Below, in pieces: positions 7,995 through 10,089 of a stretch of 10,089 nucleotides of DNA. The position numbers and the translations under genes were made by a program. Numbering within the stretch: position 1 is the first letter of the stretch; each line of letters opens with the position of its first letter. Source of the DNA: Gammaproteobacteria bacterium (GTDB lineage Bacteria > Pseudomonadota > Gammaproteobacteria > GCA-002705445 > GCA-002716945); contig NZWU01000018.1 in assembly GCA_002701705.1 (NCBI GenBank), positions 4,368 to 14,456 on the forward strand, in the 5' to 3' direction. Below the pieces are notes generated by a model, which was given only the letters and a program-made list of their open reading frames with translations, had not been told where the DNA came from and searched no databases.

Positions 7995-9536
7995 ATGACA
8001 ATCAATCCAACAGAAATAAGTGACATTATAAAGGATAAATTAAAGGATTTTAAGCTTGAGTCAAAGGCACATAATGAGGGGACAGTTGTTACTTTAACTG
8101 ATGGGATAGCTCGAATCTATGGCATAACAGATGCACTCCAAGGAGAAATGCTTGAATTTCCAAACAAGACGTTTGGGATAGCACTCAATTTAGAAAGAGA
8201 TTCAGTTGGGGCTGTGATACTAGGGGATTATAAACATATCACGGAAGGAGACCCAGTTAAATGTACGGGCAGAATCTTGGAAGTACCAGTAGGGACTGCT
8301 CTTCTTGGTAGAGTAGTAAACTCATTGGGGGAACCAATTGATAATAATGGGCCAATAAAAAATGATATTTTTTCACCAATTGAAAAAATTGCACCTGGGG
8401 TAATAGAACGCAAATCTGTAGATCAACCAGTACAAACTGGATTAAAATCTATTGATTCAATGGTGCCAATAGGACGTGGACAAAGAGAACTTATAATAGG
8501 CGATAGACAGACAGGCAAAACCGCTCTGGCAATCGATACTATAATTAACCAAAAAGGCACGGGAATAAAATGTATTTATGTTGCAATAGGACAAAAAGCA
8601 TCATCAGTTGCAGCAGTGGTGAGAAAGCTTGAAGAGCATGATGCCATGAACCATACAATTGTTGTTGCAGCGCCAGCTTCAGATTCTCCTGCAATGCAAT
8701 ATATAGCCCCTTATTCCGGCTGCGCTATGGGAGAATATTTTCGTGATAATGGAGAAGATGCGCTAATAGTTTATGATGATTTAACAAAGCAAGCATGGGC
8801 TTATAGGCAAGTTTCATTATTGTTGAGAAGGCCACCAGGGAGGGAGGCATACCCGGGTGATGTTTTTTATTTACATTCTCGTCTACTTGAAAGAGCCTCT
8901 AGAATTAATGAAAAAGCTGTGAGCGACTTAACCAAAGGCAAGATAAAATCAAGAACTGGGTCACTAACCGCATTGCCAATTATTGAAACGCAAGCGGGAG
9001 ATGTTTCTGCATTTGTGCCTACCAATGTAATTTCAATTACTGATGGACAAATTTTTCTTGAAACTGATTTATTTAATGCTGGCATAAGGCCTGCTATTAA
9101 TGCTGGACTCTCTGTATCGAGAGTAGGTGGAGCAGCACAAACAAAAATAATTAAAAAACTGGGCGGTGGGGTGAGGCTAGCATTAGCACAGTATCGTGAG
9201 CTGGCAGCATTTTCTCAATTCGCTTCAGATTTAGATGAAACTACGAGGAAACAACTTGAAAGGGGACAGCGTGTCACTGAATTAATGAAGCAAGTACAAT
9301 ATTCGCCTTTGACAATGGCGGAGATGGCCATTTCATTATTTGCGGTTAGTGAAGGTTATGCAGATGATGTTGAGATAAATAGAGTCATCCATTTTGAAAA
9401 ATCTTTGCATGAGTTTGCAAAATCTAAACATGCAAAATTATTAGATAAGATAAACAAAACCCAGGAATATAATGATGAAGTTAAAAAGGGACTAAATAAA
9501 TTAATGACAGATTTTAAATCTAATGGAGTTTGGTAG
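7995..9536 (+). CDS. atpA: F1Fo ATP synthase subunit alpha (AtpA)
   Basis: Alpha alternates with beta in the F1 hexamer, carries the non-catalytic nucleotide sites and supplies the arginine finger to the catalytic sites. It has 513 residues, identical in length to E. coli and very similar throughout. The N-terminal delta/OSCP-contacting helix [11 protein letters not shown] leads into the beta-barrel domain. Then come Walker [10 protein letters not shown] (169-177), the Walker B segment [12 protein letters not shown] (about 262-273), [23 protein letters not shown], the signature [21 protein letters not shown], and [12 protein letters not shown] with the arginine finger at Arg376. The C-terminal helical domain follows. 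The ribosome site GAAGAGA (7982-7988) lies in the 18-nt spacer after atpH. Confidence 0.99.
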   Translation: MTINPTEISDIIKDKLKDFKLESKAHNEGTVVTLTDGIARIYGITDALQGEMLEFPNKTFGIALNLERDSVGAVILGDYKHITEGDPVKCTGRILEVPVGTALLGRVVNSLGEPIDNNGPIKNDIFSPIEKIAPGVIERKSVDQPVQTGLKSIDSMVPIGRGQRELIIGDRQTGKTALAIDTIINQKGTGIKCIYVAIGQKASSVAAVVRKLEEHDAMNHTIVVAAPASDSPAMQYIAPYSGCAMGEYFRDNGEDALIVYDDLTKQAWAYRQVSLLLRRPPGREAYPGDVFYLHSRLLERASRINEKAVSDLTKGKIKSRTGSLTALPIIETQAGDVSAFVPTNVISITDGQIFLETDLFNAGIRPAINAGLSVSRVGGAAQTKIIKKLGGGVRLALAQYRELAAFSQFASDLDETTRKQLERGQRVTELMKQVQYSPLTMAEMAISLFAVSEGYADDVEINRVIHFEKSLHEFAKSKHAKLLDKINKTQEYNDEVKKGLNKLMTDFKSNGVW

Positions 9537-9538
9537 AA

Positions 9539-10089
9539 ATGTCTGGAAGCAAAGAAATAAGAACTCAAATAAAAAGCATCAAAAATACACAAAAAATAAC
9601 TAAAGCTATGGAAATGGTTGCTGCAAGTAAAATGAGAAAAGCGCAAGCCCAAATGAATAGAGCGCGACCATATGCTGAAAAGATTATGAATGTAATAGAG
9701 CACTTGTCATATGCTCACCCTGAATATAATTCTTTATTTTTTGAAAAAAGAGATGTTAAAAAAAGAGCTTATATAATTGTCTCTTCTGATAGAGGTTTAT
9801 GTGGTGGACTCAATAATAATCTATTCAAAAAGATAGTTGAGTTAACATCTGAAAATGAGGCGCAGAATATTTCATCATGTTTTAGTGTAATCGGTAATAA
9901 ATCTCTAAGTTTTTTCCAGAGATCTGGAGGTGAAGTTGTCGCAAAAACAACACATTTAGGAGATAAACCAAAAATTGAACAACTGCTAGGAACAATCAAG
10001 GCAACGCTCGATAAGTTTTTAGATAAAGAAATTGATGAAGTTTACATATCCTATAACAAATTCATTAACACTGTAATACAAGAGCCAAA
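9539..10089 (+). CDS. atpG: F1Fo ATP synthase subunit gamma (AtpG), 3' partial
   Basis: Gamma is the central rotor shaft that turns inside the alpha/beta hexamer and couples the c ring to catalysis. The ATG at 9539 follows the atpA stop by 2 nt, and a TGGAG ribosome site (9524-9528) lies inside the end of atpA. The frame stays open to the window end, giving 183 of about 285-290 residues. The N-terminal helix carries KEIRTQIKSIKNTQKITKAM and MVAASKMRKAQ (26-36). The Rossmann-like middle domain has VSSDRGLCGGLN (81-92, DNA 9779-9814), and the last visible segment reads SYNKFINTVIQEP, close to E. coli SNKFINTMSQVP. The C-terminal helix that completes the coiled coil, and presumably atpD and atpC, lie beyond the window. 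Confidence 0.97.
   Translation, partial: MSGSKEIRTQIKSIKNTQKITKAMEMVAASKMRKAQAQMNRARPYAEKIMNVIEHLSYAHPEYNSLFFEKRDVKKRAYIIVSSDRGLCGGLNNNLFKKIVELTSENEAQNISSCFSVIGNKSLSFFQRSGGEVVAKTTHLGDKPKIEQLLGTIKATLDKFLDKEIDEVYISYNKFINTVIQEP

Overview
The window is a conserved, AT-rich, origin-proximal housekeeping block of a gammaproteobacterium. All genes lie on the plus strand in the order mnmE (5' end cut off) - mnmG - rsmG - parA - parB - atpI - atpB - atpE - atpF - atpH - atpA - atpG (3' end cut off). The gene order matches the Pseudomonas-type arrangement (trmE-gidA-gidB-soj-spo0J-atpI...), and the ATP synthase proteins resemble E. coli closely (AtpA has the same 513-residue length and motif numbering). 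The low G+C (about a third by eye) and lysine/asparagine/isoleucine-rich proteins suggest a streamlined AT-rich lineage, such as an open-ocean gammaproteobacterium or a symbiont. The clade cannot be fixed from this sequence alone.

Region 1 (1-3676) holds RNA-modification genes. MnmE and MnmG together form the enzyme that modifies wobble uridine in tRNAs, and their genes abut with no spacer. RsmG, the 16S rRNA G527 N7-methyltransferase, follows after 58 bp. Region 2 (3673-5365) is the ParA-ParB chromosome segregation pair; parA overlaps the end of rsmG by 4 bp (ATGA). No parS site was seen in the window. The close packing suggests that mnmE through parA, and possibly parB, are co-transcribed.

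Region 3 (5366-10089) is the F1Fo ATP synthase operon. It begins with a 112-bp intergenic stretch carrying a good sigma70-like promoter (TTGAAC, 17 bp, TATACT). A short GGCC hairpin sits right at the predicted transcript start. The order is I, a, c, b, delta, alpha, gamma, with short spacers. The strongest ribosome binding sites precede the multi-copy c and b subunits.

No mobile element, CRISPR array, RNA gene, pseudogene or clear rho-independent terminator was found, and I see no novel multi-gene system. The points most worth a second look are an RsmG that keeps its SAM-binding loop but has lost several basic residues conserved in the family, a c subunit with Glu-Ser instead of Asp at the ion site plus a Trp in the first helix, and the 5'-end hairpin of the atp transcript. 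No gene-free stretch exceeds 112 bp.
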